Position numbers and translations under genes: made by a program | Assembly: GCA_023213315.1 (NCBI GenBank) | Contig: JAKCPI010014221.1 | Location: 1 to 64,000, forward strand | DNA length: 64,000 nt | Direction of reading: 5' to 3' | Source: Euborellia annulipes | Lineage: Eukaryota; Arthropoda; Insecta; Dermaptera; Anisolabididae | Notes under the pieces: generated by a model | Databases searched by the model: none | Seen by the model: only the letters and a program-made list of their open reading frames with translations | Told to the model about the DNA's origin: nothing | Shown here: in pieces, positions 1-10,502 of the stretch | Position numbering within the stretch: the stretch's first letter is position 1 | Layout of the letters: each line of letters begins with the position of its first letter

Positions 1-400
1 ATACTTAAGAGTCATTTTTGATGACGCCACTATATGGTGGTTTTGATCAAAATAGACTAAACTAATGTGGTACTTTATTTGAAAACCTTCGCGAATTAGT
101 GTAATTTCAAAAGACTTCCCGATGGGCTAGAGGTGTGAAATGTAATACTTAAGGGTCATTTTTGATGACGCCACTATATGGTGGTTTTGATCAAAATAGA
201 CCAAACTAATGTGGTACTTTATTTGAAACCCTACGCGAATTAATGTAATTTCAAAAGACTTCCCAATGGGCTAGAGGTGTGAAATTTGATATTTAAGGGT
301 CATTTTTTATGATAATAATTTTTTAATTGTGTCAAAATAGGTCAAACTAATGTGGTACCGTACTTTATTTGAAGCCTCACGCAAATAAGGCCCTATTAAC
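1..400. repeat. 144-bp tandem repeat, about 2.7 units
   Basis: The motif ATACTTAAG starts at 1 and 145 and recurs as ATATTTAAG at 289, giving a 144-bp period. The first two units are nearly identical. The third has lost the GACGCCACTATATGG segment and decays after about 390. The array starts at or before the window edge, so its true length is unknown. No coding potential is seen. Confidence 0.85.
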
Positions 401-547
401 TAGTTTTGAAAGGCCAAACTAATGTTCTTTTTTTAAAGCTCTACGCTAATCAGACAATTTTAGAAAATTTCCCGATGTTATTTAAAAGCCTCTAATTTTG
501 AAAGTTAATTTAAAAAATCACACGAAAAAAAGACTAAAAAAGCTTAA

Positions 548-835
548 AATAAAAATAAAATAAAAAAAAGATTTTTAAAAAAATGCTTTTATTTAAATTG
601 AACTAAAAAGAGAGAAATAATTTAATTGCTTCTTTTAAAATTTTTTAATATTTATGACATAAAATAAAAGCGTGGGGCGCGAGCCTCGGAATCACATCGA
701 AGCGCCCCACGATTTTATTTTAAGTCATAAATATTAAAAAATTTTAACAAGAACAATTAAATTATTTCTCTCTTTTTTAGTTCAATTTAAATAAAAGCAT
801 TTTTTTTAAAATCTTTTTTTTATTTTATTTTTTTT
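548..835. repeat. Fold-back inverted repeat with GC-rich centre
   Basis: Arms of about 133 bp (548-680 and 702-835) are inverted copies with few mismatches. They close on GTGGGGCGC/GCGCCCCAC around a 21-nt loop. The outer part is A/T homopolymer-like. This looks like a fold-back MITE. No target duplication could be fixed in the flanking poly-A/T. Confidence 0.75.
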
Positions 836-1686
836 ACTCTACTTTTCTCACTAGGCCCTATAATAATTAAATACAAATCTAATTATTACTAATATATTAT
901 TTCTCTTTTCTTTAATTTAAGAAAGAGATGAGAAATAAAAAAAAAAAAAAAATTTTTTTAATAAATAAGTTATGTTTTTTTTACTTTGAAACTTTTTTAT
1001 TTAAAAACATTAATTAAAAAAGTAAAAATACAATAACTGTGAATTTAAAAACATAATGAACTTCAATAAATTAAATTTCTTTCGCTAGTAAAGAAATTTG
1101 TTAATTATTTTTCTAGTGCAGTATATAACATGACATTTTAAATTTAGAGACATTAAAATGTCAGTTCAGTCAGTTTGGAAAACTCTTTAGTAATGAATAA
1201 TTATGAGTTTTTGATTTTTCAAGTCAAGAATATTTATAAATACAGGGGAAAAAAACTTTGAAAAATGTTAATTTAGTCTCTAGTAAAATGACATTTCATT
1301 TGGGGTACTCTTTATTTATTTGACTTTGAAAAATTATTTTTTTAAATTATAAATACAATTTTTAAAATAAAAGTACACCTTGTATATTACTAAAGTATAT
1401 TTTAATAGTTTCATGTTTATTCTTTTTTCAAGTTAAGCAAGTTCTTATTGATAGCTTCACAATGATCGAAGTATCAAATCAGATTTGTGGCTAAATTACC
1501 AACGGCTGGAGACCAAGAAAATTACTACTACTACTACGTATCGAATCTGTTACTTGTATTTATGTGAAGTTAGCGTTGCTGAGTGAAATCTGTATCGGGT
1601 ACAAAAATATCTGGTAAAAATATCGGGTACGAACAAGTACCTGTAACAGCGAGTACCTGGTACAGCAAAATCGCGTATCGACTCCA
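836..1686. other. AT-rich stretch without recognised feature
   Basis: Low-complexity AT-rich DNA. No coding frame, repeat boundary or RNA gene was seen up to the HER start at about 1687. Confidence 0.5.
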
Positions 1687-2363
1687 TGTCTAGTGACTGG
1701 CGCAGCAGCACACAACTTTCTCTTACCTTCGGTAATCGAAAGTTGTGTTCTGTGCTTGTCACACCAGATTTTTTGTGTCGACATGTATTTAGTTTCCGAC
1801 AGTAAGGTACATTCGATTTTCAAGATGTACAATTTATAAGTATGGGGAAATATTTATATTTTGTTACCATGGCAACCATTTCTCCTATCTTTTCTATGGA
1901 GTACAAGAGTAAAGTGGTTTTCAGAAGATTTCAATGACAAAATGAGAATATACATTTTATTGAGAATGTAAAAAATAATTGATTTTTGAATTATAAAAAA
2001 AAAATCGTTGGAGCAAATTTAGAGAAAATCGAAAAAAAAAAAACTGAAAAAGTGCATTAGTAAAGTACTAGTACTCTTTGGTCGATTTTGTTCAAAAGGA
2101 TCATGTCACGTCCCATGGGGGTGCCTAACTTAAATATAAAATTTCAACCTCCTAGCTCTTTTCGTTCTTGAGATATTTTGTTCACAGACAGACAGACACA
2201 CAGACAGACCATGTCGCGAAAACCACTTTTTTGGATTCAGGGGACCTCAAAACGTGTATATCCATCAAAATCTCGACATCGAATTTTTGACATGAATTCA
2301 ATAGACCTACTTTCTCTCTCTATATATATTAACATATATATAGAGATAAGAGAAAGTAAAAAA
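1687..2363 (-). repeat. HER copy, full length
   Basis: Reading from the left: the 3' hairpin (GACTGGCGCA...CTTGTCACACCAGAT), ATGTCGACA-like motif, the X-box on the minus strand at 1863-1876, the AGTACTAGTACT palindrome, a (CAGA)n block, and the 5' hairpin ending GATAAGAGAAAGT. The outer arm of the 3' hairpin is degraded (GTCTAGTGACTGG). It lies back to back with the next HER, with only about 20 bp between the two 5' ends. Confidence 0.85.
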
Positions 2364-2384
2364 AAAAGTCAATCACAGACCATT

Positions 2385-2675
2385 TTTACTTTCTCTTACC
2401 TCTATATATATGTTAATATATAGATCTATATATAGAGAGAAAGTATTGGTTTCATGTCAAAAATTCGATGTCAAGATTTTGACGGATATACACGTTTTGA
2501 GGTCTCCTGAATCTAAATAAGTGGTTTTCGCGACATGGTCTGCCTGCTGTGTGTCTGTCTGTCAACAAAATATCTCAAGAACGAAAAGAGCTAGGAGGTT
2601 GAAATTGTATATTTAAGTTAGGCACCCCCATGAGACGTGACACGAAGCTTTTGAACAAAATCGACCAAAGAGTAC
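2385..2675 (+). repeat. HER copy, 5' part only
   Basis: Begins TTTTACTTTCTCTTACC and runs through the CTG/TG block to the GAGTACTTG motif, then stops abruptly where hAT coding sequence begins. Any reading frame that starts inside it at about 2630 is chimeric, and that ATG is not the transposase start. Confidence 0.8.
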
Positions 2676-3690
2676 TTGTAGATGAAACTACCGACCCTAG
2701 GGGTATCTACGTAGCTAATTTATTGGTTGGCGTTTTAAGCCCAAATGGTCCAAAAATCCATTTTTGGTCTGTTCAAAACATCTTGAAAAAACTAATTATG
2801 AGACTATATGTCGATTTATTAATGATGGGCTAAAATTTATTTCAACAGGGTCGATTGAAAATAAAGTATTGCTATTTATTTCTGATGCAGCCCCCTATAT
2901 GGTAAAGGCCGGACAATCATTAAAAATTTTTTACTTTAAAATGATACATGTGACATGCATCGCTCATGCCTGCAATCGCCTAGCGGAAAAAATAAGAGAA
3001 ATTTTTCCTCATATAAATAAATTAATAAACAACGGCAAAAAAATGTTTTTAAAGGCCCCTTCAAGGGTTGATGTTTACAAAGAATTAATGCTTGGAAAAC
3101 CGTTGCCTCCCCAACCAGTAATAACTCGCTGGGGTACGTGGCTTGCAGCAGCAGTTTTCTATGCAGAAAATTTTCTTGAATTCAAGAGTGTGGTTCTTAA
3201 AATTGCAGAAGTGGACGATGCTCTCTGTGTCCAAAAAGTACATGAATTGCTTAAAATCACCAATACTGGCAAAGATCTGGCATTCATTTATGCCAATTGT
3301 AAATTTCTTTTAAAAATTATTGAAGATTTAGAAAGGTGTGGGATAGCATTGAGCGAAAATATTAATATAATTGATAATTTGAAAACCCATGTAAATCAAA
3401 TACCCGGGGAAAAAGGAAATTTGTTGAAAAATAAATTAAAACATATCCTAGAAAAAAATCCTGGACTAGCGGATTTATGTAAAATCAATAAAATACTTCA
3501 AGGAGATGAAGTTGATGTGATGGAGGAAATCGAACCTATTGCACTAAATTCATTTAAATATGCCCCTATCACATCTGTTGATGTGGAACGATCATTTTCA
3601 AAATATAAAACTTTATTAAGCGATAAACGCTATAATTTTAAAGAAGTTAATTTTGAAATGCTTTTAGTTGTAAATTACAATGCAAATTAA
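2676..3690 (+). pseudogene. hAT-superfamily transposase, truncated and frameshifted
   Basis: Seen: a core reading VDETTDPRG, then a frame change near 2760-2780, then about 305 residues containing SDAAPYMVKAG, HVTCIAHACNRLAE, KAPSRV, PVITRWGTW and, at the end, SVDVERSFSKYKTLLSDKR. These are hallmarks of a hAT transposase: the DET/DEA and SDAA catalytic region, the H-C-AH block, the RW motif and the C-terminal hAT dimerisation segment. The N-terminal part, with BED finger and first catalytic Asp region, is missing because the 5' side is replaced by a HER. The cut-and-paste enzyme would act in the nucleus on the element's ends. With no 5' half and a frame break it is a dead copy. The family is probably the one related to CGG-binding-protein-like hATs. 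That assignment is inferred from remembered motifs. Confidence 0.85.
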
Positions 3691-3776
3691 AAGCAATGAT
3701 CTTGATCTCCTCATGAAAGCCGAAAGCAATTAAAGAAAAATTATTCTCTTTTTTCGCTTTATTTAATACAATTGTC

Positions 3777-3800
3777 GACGTTTCGGCCCCCTTCATCAGG
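3777..3800 (-). ncRNA. Hammerhead-like core (PLE end)
   Basis: On the minus strand the sequence reads CTGATGA, a short G/C stem, then GAAACGTC. This is the conserved hammerhead order of box 1, stem II and box 2. Stem II is very short and activity is not shown. Confidence 0.45.
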
Positions 3801-3928
3801 ACAATTGTTGTTGACTCGAGATTAGAGGGGCTCTTGGCAACTCCTGACATAACTGTTGGTGCGAACAGTATTAGGGCAAATGTTATGTTTGCCAAGAGCC
3901 CCTCTAAGCTCGAGTCAATAACATTTGT

Positions 3929-3962
3929 CTTGATGAAGCCCGGAAAAATCGACCGAAACGTC
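3929..3962 (+). ncRNA. Hammerhead-like core (PLE end), diverged
   Basis: TTGATGA ... CGGAAAAATCG ... CCGAAACGTC. This is the mirror of the preceding motif in the other arm, with the first base of CTGATGA changed to T. It is probably non-functional. Confidence 0.4.
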
Positions 3963-4236
3963 AACAATTGTATTAAATAAAGCGAAAAAAGAGAAATAAT
4001 TTTTCTTTAATTGCTTCCGGCTCCCTTACTCTCCTCATTGTTAATTTTAATTATACGTTCAGTTACAAATTAAAAGTTAGTTTCTCAGAAATATTACGTT
4101 TTTTTTTTTTATAAAGTGTTTATTTTGTTAAATAATATTTAGTATATATTTTATAGAAAACTATTTTGTTAAATAAATTAACACATTTGACTGTACTGAT
4201 ATTACTGTTTTTTTTTTTTTTGTTTTGTTTTGTTTT

Positions 4237-4903
4237 TACTTTCTCTTACCTATGTATATATGTAATATATATATAGAGAGAAAGTATTGGATTCATGTCA
4301 AAAATTCGATGTCGAGATTTTGATGGATCTTCACGTTTTGAGGTCCCCTGAATCCAAAAAAGTGGTTTTCGCGACATGGTCTGTCTGTCTGTCGTGTGTG
4401 TGTGTGTGTGTTCAATTTTAAGCATGAAGGAATTGAGCTACGAGGATGAAATTCTATATTTAACTTAAACACCCCCCGGGACCGGAAAAATAAGCTTTTA
4501 ATCAAAATCGGCCAAAGATTACTAGTACTTTACTGATGTACTTTTTCAGTTTTTTTCGATTTTCTCAAAATTTGCTCCAACGATTTTTTTTTAAATTCAA
4601 AAATCAATTATTTTTTAGATGCTCTTTAAAATGTATATTCTCATTTTGCGATTGAAATCTTCTGAAGACCACTTTACTCTTGTATTTCATAGGGAAGGAT
4701 AGGAGAAATGGTTGCCATGGTAACAAAATATAAATATTTTCCCATACTTATAAATTTTACATCTTGAATTCAATTGTACCCTACTGTCGGAAACTAAATA
4801 CATGTCGACACGAAAAATCTGGTGTGACAAGCACAGTGCACAACTTTCGATTACCGAAGGTAAGAGAAAGTTGTGTGCTGTGCGCCAGTCACACCAGATT
4901 TTT
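4237..4903 (+). repeat. HER copy, full length
   Basis: A clean full copy. The 5' hairpin is ACTTTCTCTTACC...AGAGAGAAAGT, then a (TG)n block at about 4391-4410, AGTACTAGTACT-like motif (here ATTACTAGTACT), X-box at 4711-4724, GTCGAC, and a 3' hairpin ending CACCAGAT. It is flanked by T-runs on both sides. Confidence 0.9.
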
Positions 4904-5672
4904 TTAATTAAATTTAGTTTTTATTGCGAGACCAATTTTTTTTTTTTTTATCATTTCTTTCCAAAAATAAAACACCATTAGTTTTACATCAGTAGAAATC
5001 ATGATTTACCTTTAATTGGAAGCCATCTACTCAATATTTTTGCCATAAATATATTGCATATTTGGCTGCATATTTTAATACTTTTACTGCATATTATATG
5101 GCATATTTAGCGGTTTTTGCTGCATAAAAATCCGGTCTCTAGTTATAATTTTGTTGATTCTATTAAAAAACACTTACAAAATAAATTTGACATCATTCAA
5201 AGTTCATTAACTACCCCCTACCCCCCTTGAAACATGTCCAGTTAGGTGAGAAAAAGTAATAAATTTTGTTGATATTTCCTTTTCTTTTTTACAGTCGGGA
5301 TAAAAATGCCTCCTTTCTGCTCTTGCTCACAACGTAGAAGGAATGACTTTTAGTCTCCCTCAACGATTATTATGAAAGTTTTCAAATAGCATTACAGCCC
5401 TTTCAGCTGTATCATTCACAGCTTTTAGAGAAAGAACTGTTCTTTTGACTTCTAACAGGTAAATACAGTATGAAGCGTTTCTCCGCCACGAGAGAGGATT
5501 CTCTTCAAGAAGTGTGTCCTTCTACCTTCAATGGAGAATATCTTTTTACAAAATCCTATTGACATTTCTTCTTTAAATTATTTGGACCCTGTTATGCAAT
5601 GGTGTGTCAAAGACCAAACATCGAGTTTTGAGAAAATCAACAATAAAGTTTTTTGTTGACATTGGATTATAT

Positions 5673-6553
5673 GGACCCTGTTATGAAATGGTGTGTCATG
5701 CGCCAAAAAATTGAACATTGAGTTAAGCACAGTATATTGTTTCAAATGCTATAATTAATAATATTTTTTATGAAATATGTCCTAAAAAAATTTATATTTA
5801 ATGTAAAAGCATAAAATTATTTTTACAATATTTCAATGCAGGATTTTACATTTTGCAATAATGATTTATGTTCCTAACACGTTGTTTTTTATGGTGTTAA
5901 CAACCAATACAAACTTATTTAAACTTAAATAAACCAAAATCCTTTTTTTTTTTAAATGAGAAATGAATTCGTAGATGTCAAAATTTAATTTTTTGATATT
6001 ATTCCTGATATGAAGATGAGGATCAGCACGATTTCGATATTAACAGATAAGTCAATTTCATTATTACTTTGATTTACTGTTGCCATGTTCACTTCCATTC
6101 AGGAATTAATTGATGAGAAAATTTTGTATTTAATTTTAAAACATTAATACTATTTAAAATTTATTAATGTAATTTTGATAAAAAGTTTCTAAGCTATTAG
6201 TATTAAATATAACCATAAAAGAACTTTAATAATATTTTCGTTTTAATTTTTGAATTATAACCTAAAATTATTTTATTTATTATCAAGAGACTTTGAAGCA
6301 TTTTTGCAAATTGCAAATTGGACTTAGAGAATTTTGCAAAAATAATTTTTTATATTTTATTGTTTTTCTCTAAATTAGTCGTATTTTTAGAGATAATTTA
6401 TGAATATCTGCCATAATTACAGTATTTACTTGTACAATTGACAAAAAAATGATATATAATCTAATCAAAACAATTTAAATCAGAAAAACTTTAATGTTGA
6501 TTTTCTCAAAACTCGATGTTTGGTCTTTGACACACCATTGCATAACAGGGTCC
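5673..6553. mobile_element. TIR element (GTGTGTCAAAGACCA termini)
   Basis: The ends GGACCCTGTTATG... and ...CATAACAGGGTCC frame about 880 bp of AT-rich non-coding DNA. Inverted end fragments of the same family flank it on both sides: 5584-5660 copies the right end and 6560-6719 copies the left end. A longer relative is at 54643-56009 and an end fragment is at 26249-26390. No transposase was found. Confidence 0.65.
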
Positions 6554-6744
6554 ATATATAATTTCTTTCGTCATTTCTGCAAGTAACATTAAATATAAAT
6601 TTTTTTAGGACATATTTCATAAAAAATACTATTAATTAAAGAATTTGAAACAATATTCCGTGCTTAACTCATTTTTGAATTTTTTTGGTCTTTGACACAC
6701 CATTGCATAACAGGGTCCATTTATCATCTTTGTTTTTACAATTT

Positions 6745-7014
6745 TTTTTTTTTTTTTTAAACATTCACACTTTTTTCTCATTCACACTTGCACTCACACA
6801 CTTTCACACAGTCTTTTCGGCAACTTAGGCCATATAAGACTTTGACGATAACAGTTATTTATGAATTTATCTATATTAGGGTCCAGGCATTATTATTTAA
6901 GCCATTTGGTATCCAAATGGTTTAAATAAAATCATCGGACTACCTGGGGTCCGAACCCGCGACGTTTGGTATACGAGGTTAGCACGCTAACCTCTACGCC
7001 AAGCCCCGAGGGCG
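6745..7014 (-). mobile_element. SINE, full length, with target duplication
   Basis: On the minus strand it begins with a tRNA-like head: box A TGGCGTAGAGG and box B GCGGGTTCGGACCCC. A body follows (GCAGTCCGATG, GCCATTTGG), then AAAGACTGTGTG, a TGTGAG repeat and a poly-A tail (poly-T on plus). The direct repeat TTTTTACAATTT lies at 6733-6744 and 7015-7026. Box A and B imply RNA polymerase III transcription, and mobilisation would need a LINE in trans. Confidence 0.85.
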
Positions 7015-7062
7015 TTTTTACAATTTAATATTTATTAATTCAAATATCCAACAAACGATAGG

Positions 7063-7130
7063 GTGTCGCCGGGAGTCGAACCAAGGATCCACCGATTTCA
7101 GTGTCCCCCAACTACTGGACCACTGCACGG
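7063..7130 (-). repeat. tRNA-like sequence, second SINE head type
   Basis: On the minus strand: TGCAGTGGTCCAG near the 5' side and GGTTCGACTCCCGG near the 3' side, with tRNA box A/B spacing. The acceptor stem does not pair, so it is not a working tRNA gene and is more likely a decayed SINE head of a different family. Confidence 0.4.
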
Positions 7131-7307
7131 CATTCGGTTATTTGAGCTCACTCAGAATCACGTTATGTATCTAATATATATATTAGGCCTATATGTATAC
7201 TTTCTTATTTATCTTCGTTTTTGTTTGTCACTTTTATCATCGAAAAGCGATATATCCAGTAAAGACCTCTTCCTCAGTTAAATTATATTTGGAGGAAATT
7301 TAGGGTT

Positions 7308-7588
7308 AGATTGAGCAACCCAGACAAACAAGGACTACCAGATATCTGTTTCTTTATGACAACGACTTATGTTAAGCTATGGATTCAATGTATTTCGACG
7401 GTAAAGGCGAGTTTTCAAGATTTGAGCTTTCTGGAAGCATTACAAGATCACGAAAGAGCAGCCTTAAGAAAATATTTCACAAATATAATTTAACCATCGA
7501 AGTGATCATTATATCTCTTTTGGATGGTGAAGCTGACGTCCAAACAAAAACGAAGATGCTAAGTAATTTAAAGAAGAAATGTCAATAG
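7308..7588 (+). other. Unrecognised open frame fragment
   Basis: Overlapping frames of about 60-70 codons, one reading FDGKGEFSRFELSGS at 7379-7588. The text jumps between frames as if a longer coding sequence had taken indels. I do not recognise the family. The gag-like FDGKGEFSRF start is only suggestive. It lies just inside the right arm of the inverted repeat. Confidence 0.2.
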
Positions 7589-8409
7589 GATTTTGTAAAA
7601 AGATATTCTCCATTGAAGGTAGAAGGACACACTTCTTGAAGAGAATCCTCTCTCGTGGCGGAGAAACGCTTCATACTGTATTTACCTGTTAGAAGTCAAA
7701 AGAACAGTTCTTTCTCTAAAAGCTGTGAATGATACAGCTGAAAGGGCTGTAATGCTATTTGAAAACTTTCATAATAATCGTTGAGGGAGACTAAAAGTCA
7801 TTCCTTCTACGTTGTGAGCAAGAGCAGAAAGGAGGCATTTTTATCCCGACTGTAAAAAAGAAAAGGAAATATCAACAAAATTTATTACTTTTTCTCACCT
7901 AACTGGACATGTTTCAAGGGGGGTAGGGGGTAGTTAATGAACTTTGAATGATGTCAAATTTATTTTGTAAGTGTTTTTTAATAGAATCAACAAAATTATA
8001 ACCTATCCGAGAAAAAAAAATTTCGAAATTTTTTCACAGGGGGGTCGGGGGGGGGGGGCTAAATGAACTCCGATTGACGTAAAATTTGATTTGTCGGTAT
8101 TTTTTAATATAATAAACAAAATGAGAACGTATACGCAAAAAAAAAAAAATTTTCAAAATCCCGCCAAACAAACTCCGGGAGGTGATCCTAGATCTGTAAA
8201 GCAGCAAAAAGTTCCACTTCACTATGGTCCAATTCTTAACCGTTTGGCCGCTATCTCAATTTTTGGGTTTTTTCCGAGAGACGAGTTTTTTTTTTTTTAA
8301 TATGGTCGTATTTCCTCACCTATTGCCCCCACAGCAAATTTGAAAACATCGTTGGAAAGCGCATTCAATTTTCATAAAGAATACCTACCATGCGAGAAAA
8401 GATTTGGAG

Positions 8410-8765
8410 AATGATAAAGGGAGTTAGATTTTTAATAAGAACCCTAGGCTTAAGCCTATTCGACCTTACCTTATAATTTTGCATGCGATTGGGCTATGAA
8501 ATTTGGTCAATATTCACCGAAAAAACATATTGATTGGCAAAAAAGAAAACTGCACACCCAAATACAATGTATAAATTGATCAATTCCATTTTAATTTCAA
8601 TTTTAATAAAAATAAAATAATAAATATTCGCTTTTATATAGATCAGACAAAAATTTATTTCCGGGAAATAATGGAGGCTCGAATTAATAAAATTGTCAAT
8701 TTTACTTATAATAAATATTATTATAATAAATCATACAGGATACGAATATAAAAATTAAATTCAAT
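8410..8765 (+). repeat. Interspersed repeat, copy 1
   Basis: Starts at GATAAAGGGAGTTAG and is about 80-85% similar by eye to 39268-39628. Shared words include CAATATTCACCGA, ATTGATTGGCAAAAAAG and TTATTTCCGGGAAAT. No coding frame. Its class is unknown. Confidence 0.65.
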
Positions 8766-9035
8766 CAAATAATTTATTTTATTAAGTTTGCCCATCAACC
8801 GTAGGTTGGACAGGTAAAATTTATGTAATCGTAATAAAAATTCGAAATTTTTTTGAAGCTGCCAAAATGTGTTTTGAGGTCCCCTGAATCCATTTAAGTA
8901 GTTTTTGCCTACCGAATATTCAAAGAAATAACACAACACGTTTGTTTATTTGTTTTGATTTTGCTCTGTTACTACACTAAATTTTTAACAAATTTGCAAC
9001 AAATTAGGGTACTAATATTTTACTCGGGAGAAAGT
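8766..9035. other. Decayed repeat DNA
   Basis: Only a short HER-like relic is visible (TTTTGAGGTCCCCTGAATCC near 8872-8891). Nothing else is recognised. Confidence 0.4.
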
Positions 9036-9215
9036 CTACACTGATAAAAAGAAAACTTTGAGTCAACGTGGTTTCAGTTGAGTCAAATACACCGCGTATT
9101 TACGGGCGGCGAAATACTCTACTACCTGGGTTTAAGTACGGCGCGTATTTGAAGGGGATCGTTCAGTCAAATACATGGCGTATTCATGAGAATTTCGCAG
9201 TACTTAAAGTGGCGT

Positions 9216-9956
9216 CCTATGTAACTTGTTCAATAATATACGTGTTTAAGTTAATATAATAAGCATTTTATTTAGCCTGCCTACGTTTTTCTTACAATAA
9301 CTATTCTATTCAATTAGAAAACAAAATATATTCTATCAATTTTTTTAGGAATTTGAGTGAAAATACATTTCTTTGCAGCAATCTTCAGACTCTTTTATTC
9401 AAATTCTTCACGATATTTTTTTAACTACGGAATTAATTGTTTGAAATATATACAATGTTACTGAAATTTCTTATGAAATAGTGTATATGCTATAATGACC
9501 GATTTTGACTTACGTAAATATTTATTAAAATGAAAAAATTAATTTATTTTCTCCAAAAATATAGCAGATTAACTTAAAAAATTTATTGTTTTTTTTTTTT
9601 TTTTGAGTGCCTACTTGTATTGATGTTAAATAAACTGTAGTTAATCTCGTTGAGTAGTAAAAAGTTATTCTAATTAGTTTTTTTTTTGAGTTGCTGAAAA
9701 GACTTTGTGTATGTGTGTGTGTGTGGGGGGGGGGGGGGTGAAAAAGGTGTGTGTTAAAAAAAAAAATAATAATAGTTTTTTATTTATTTCGTTATTTATT
9801 TATAAACTTTAATATGATATATTATAACTTTTATTACATAATTACATTTTAAATTATACATTTGTATAAAAATTATAGAAAATTTGTATATTTATTAACA
9901 ATAATTATCTTAAAAATAATAAATCCTGTAACATTACTCATTTACACAAACCAACA
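9216..9956. other. AT-rich non-coding DNA with simple repeats
   Basis: Poly-T near 9590-9604, a (TG)n plus poly-G tract at about 9712-9741, and otherwise AT-rich sequence with no gene. Confidence 0.5.
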
Positions 9957-10502
9957 TCTATATATATAAAAATGAAATGGGAAAAATGTATGTATGTATG
10001 TAAATATGTATGTATATGTTCTATAGAAATCCACAATTTCCAATGAATCCATTTGAAATTAAGTATACATATAGTATATGGCTCTGGGAGTAACGTAGTA
10101 ATAATTTGAATCTCTTAAATGTTTTGGAAAATTAATTATAATGAAATTTCTTCAATATGGGAACACAAAATCAACAAATTGGCTAGAAATTAAGGAGCGT
10201 CCTTTATGCTGTGTGAACCAGCTTCCTACCTGACTATGGGCTGGGGGTGGGGGCTACGCAGCAGTTGAAAAACGAAGAGAGGACGCAGGTGACTGACCCT
10301 TTAAACAGTCATAAACAGACCCTTTTGTGCTGTTCCCAATAGGTACCCTCGCCTCGCTTGAATATAAGATCCTTCCTTAACATCTTAACACTTGCATTGC
10401 AACAAGAAATATCCCAAATTGGGAATAAACTTGCTCGCCGAAGGCGAGCAAGGGGTCCAGGGGCGCAGCCCCCTGGCTAGGCGGAAAGCCCGCCGCAGGC
10501 GT
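9957..10502 (+). mobile_element. Non-autonomous Helitron, 3' end missing
   Basis: Begins A|TCTATATATATAAAAATG and matches the Helitron at 29075-30168 almost base for base through the GCGAGCAAGGGG and GGCGGAAAGCCCGCC words. The terminal hairpin is cut at about 10502, where RT sequence begins. The CTAG terminus is absent. Confidence 0.75.

Larger units (their letters stand above)
3715..4029. mobile_element. Short fold-back Penelope-like element, two 3' ends outward
   Basis: A 315-bp unit flanked by the 9-bp direct repeat TCTCCTCAT (3706-3714 and 4030-4038). Both outer parts are the same PLE-like 3' end in inverted orientation (AAGCAATTAAAG..., GAAACGTC). They meet at a central palindrome around 3810-3910 with CGAG and CCAAGAGCCCCTCTAA. 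Each arm carries a hammerhead-like core. No coding sequence remains. Confidence 0.7.
2676..5141 (+). mobile_element. 5'-truncated hAT element with nested insertions
   Basis: The transposase relic is followed by AT-rich 3' sequence interrupted by a fold-back PLE (3715-4029) and a HER (4237-4903). It ends near 5141 in ATCCGGTCTCTA, the reverse complement of a typical hAT terminus TAGAGACCGGAT. Subterminal TGCATATT-like words (about 5035-5125) resemble transposase-binding repeats. The left terminus is lost. Confidence 0.65.
5143..8002. repeat. Large inverted repeat, about 430-bp arms
   Basis: The left arm (5143 to about 5577, TTATAATTTTGTTGATTC...) returns as its reverse complement at about 7577-8002 with near identity. 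The arms contain the words GAGAGAGGATTCTC and CGCCACGAG. Between them lie TIR elements (5584-6719), a SINE (6745-7014), a tRNA-like piece (7063-7130) and an ORF fragment (about 7308-7588). Either this is a transposon with very long TIRs or an inverted duplication. No target duplication could be fixed. Confidence 0.75.

Noticed and set aside
1..400. CRISPR array
   Set aside because: Direct 144-bp repeats without spacers, in an animal-type genome; it is a plain tandem repeat.
2178..2423. Short frames rich in Thr/His or Cys/Val in HER copies
   Set aside because: They translate (CA)n or (TG)n blocks and recur in every HER copy in either direction, so they are repeat shadows and not genes.
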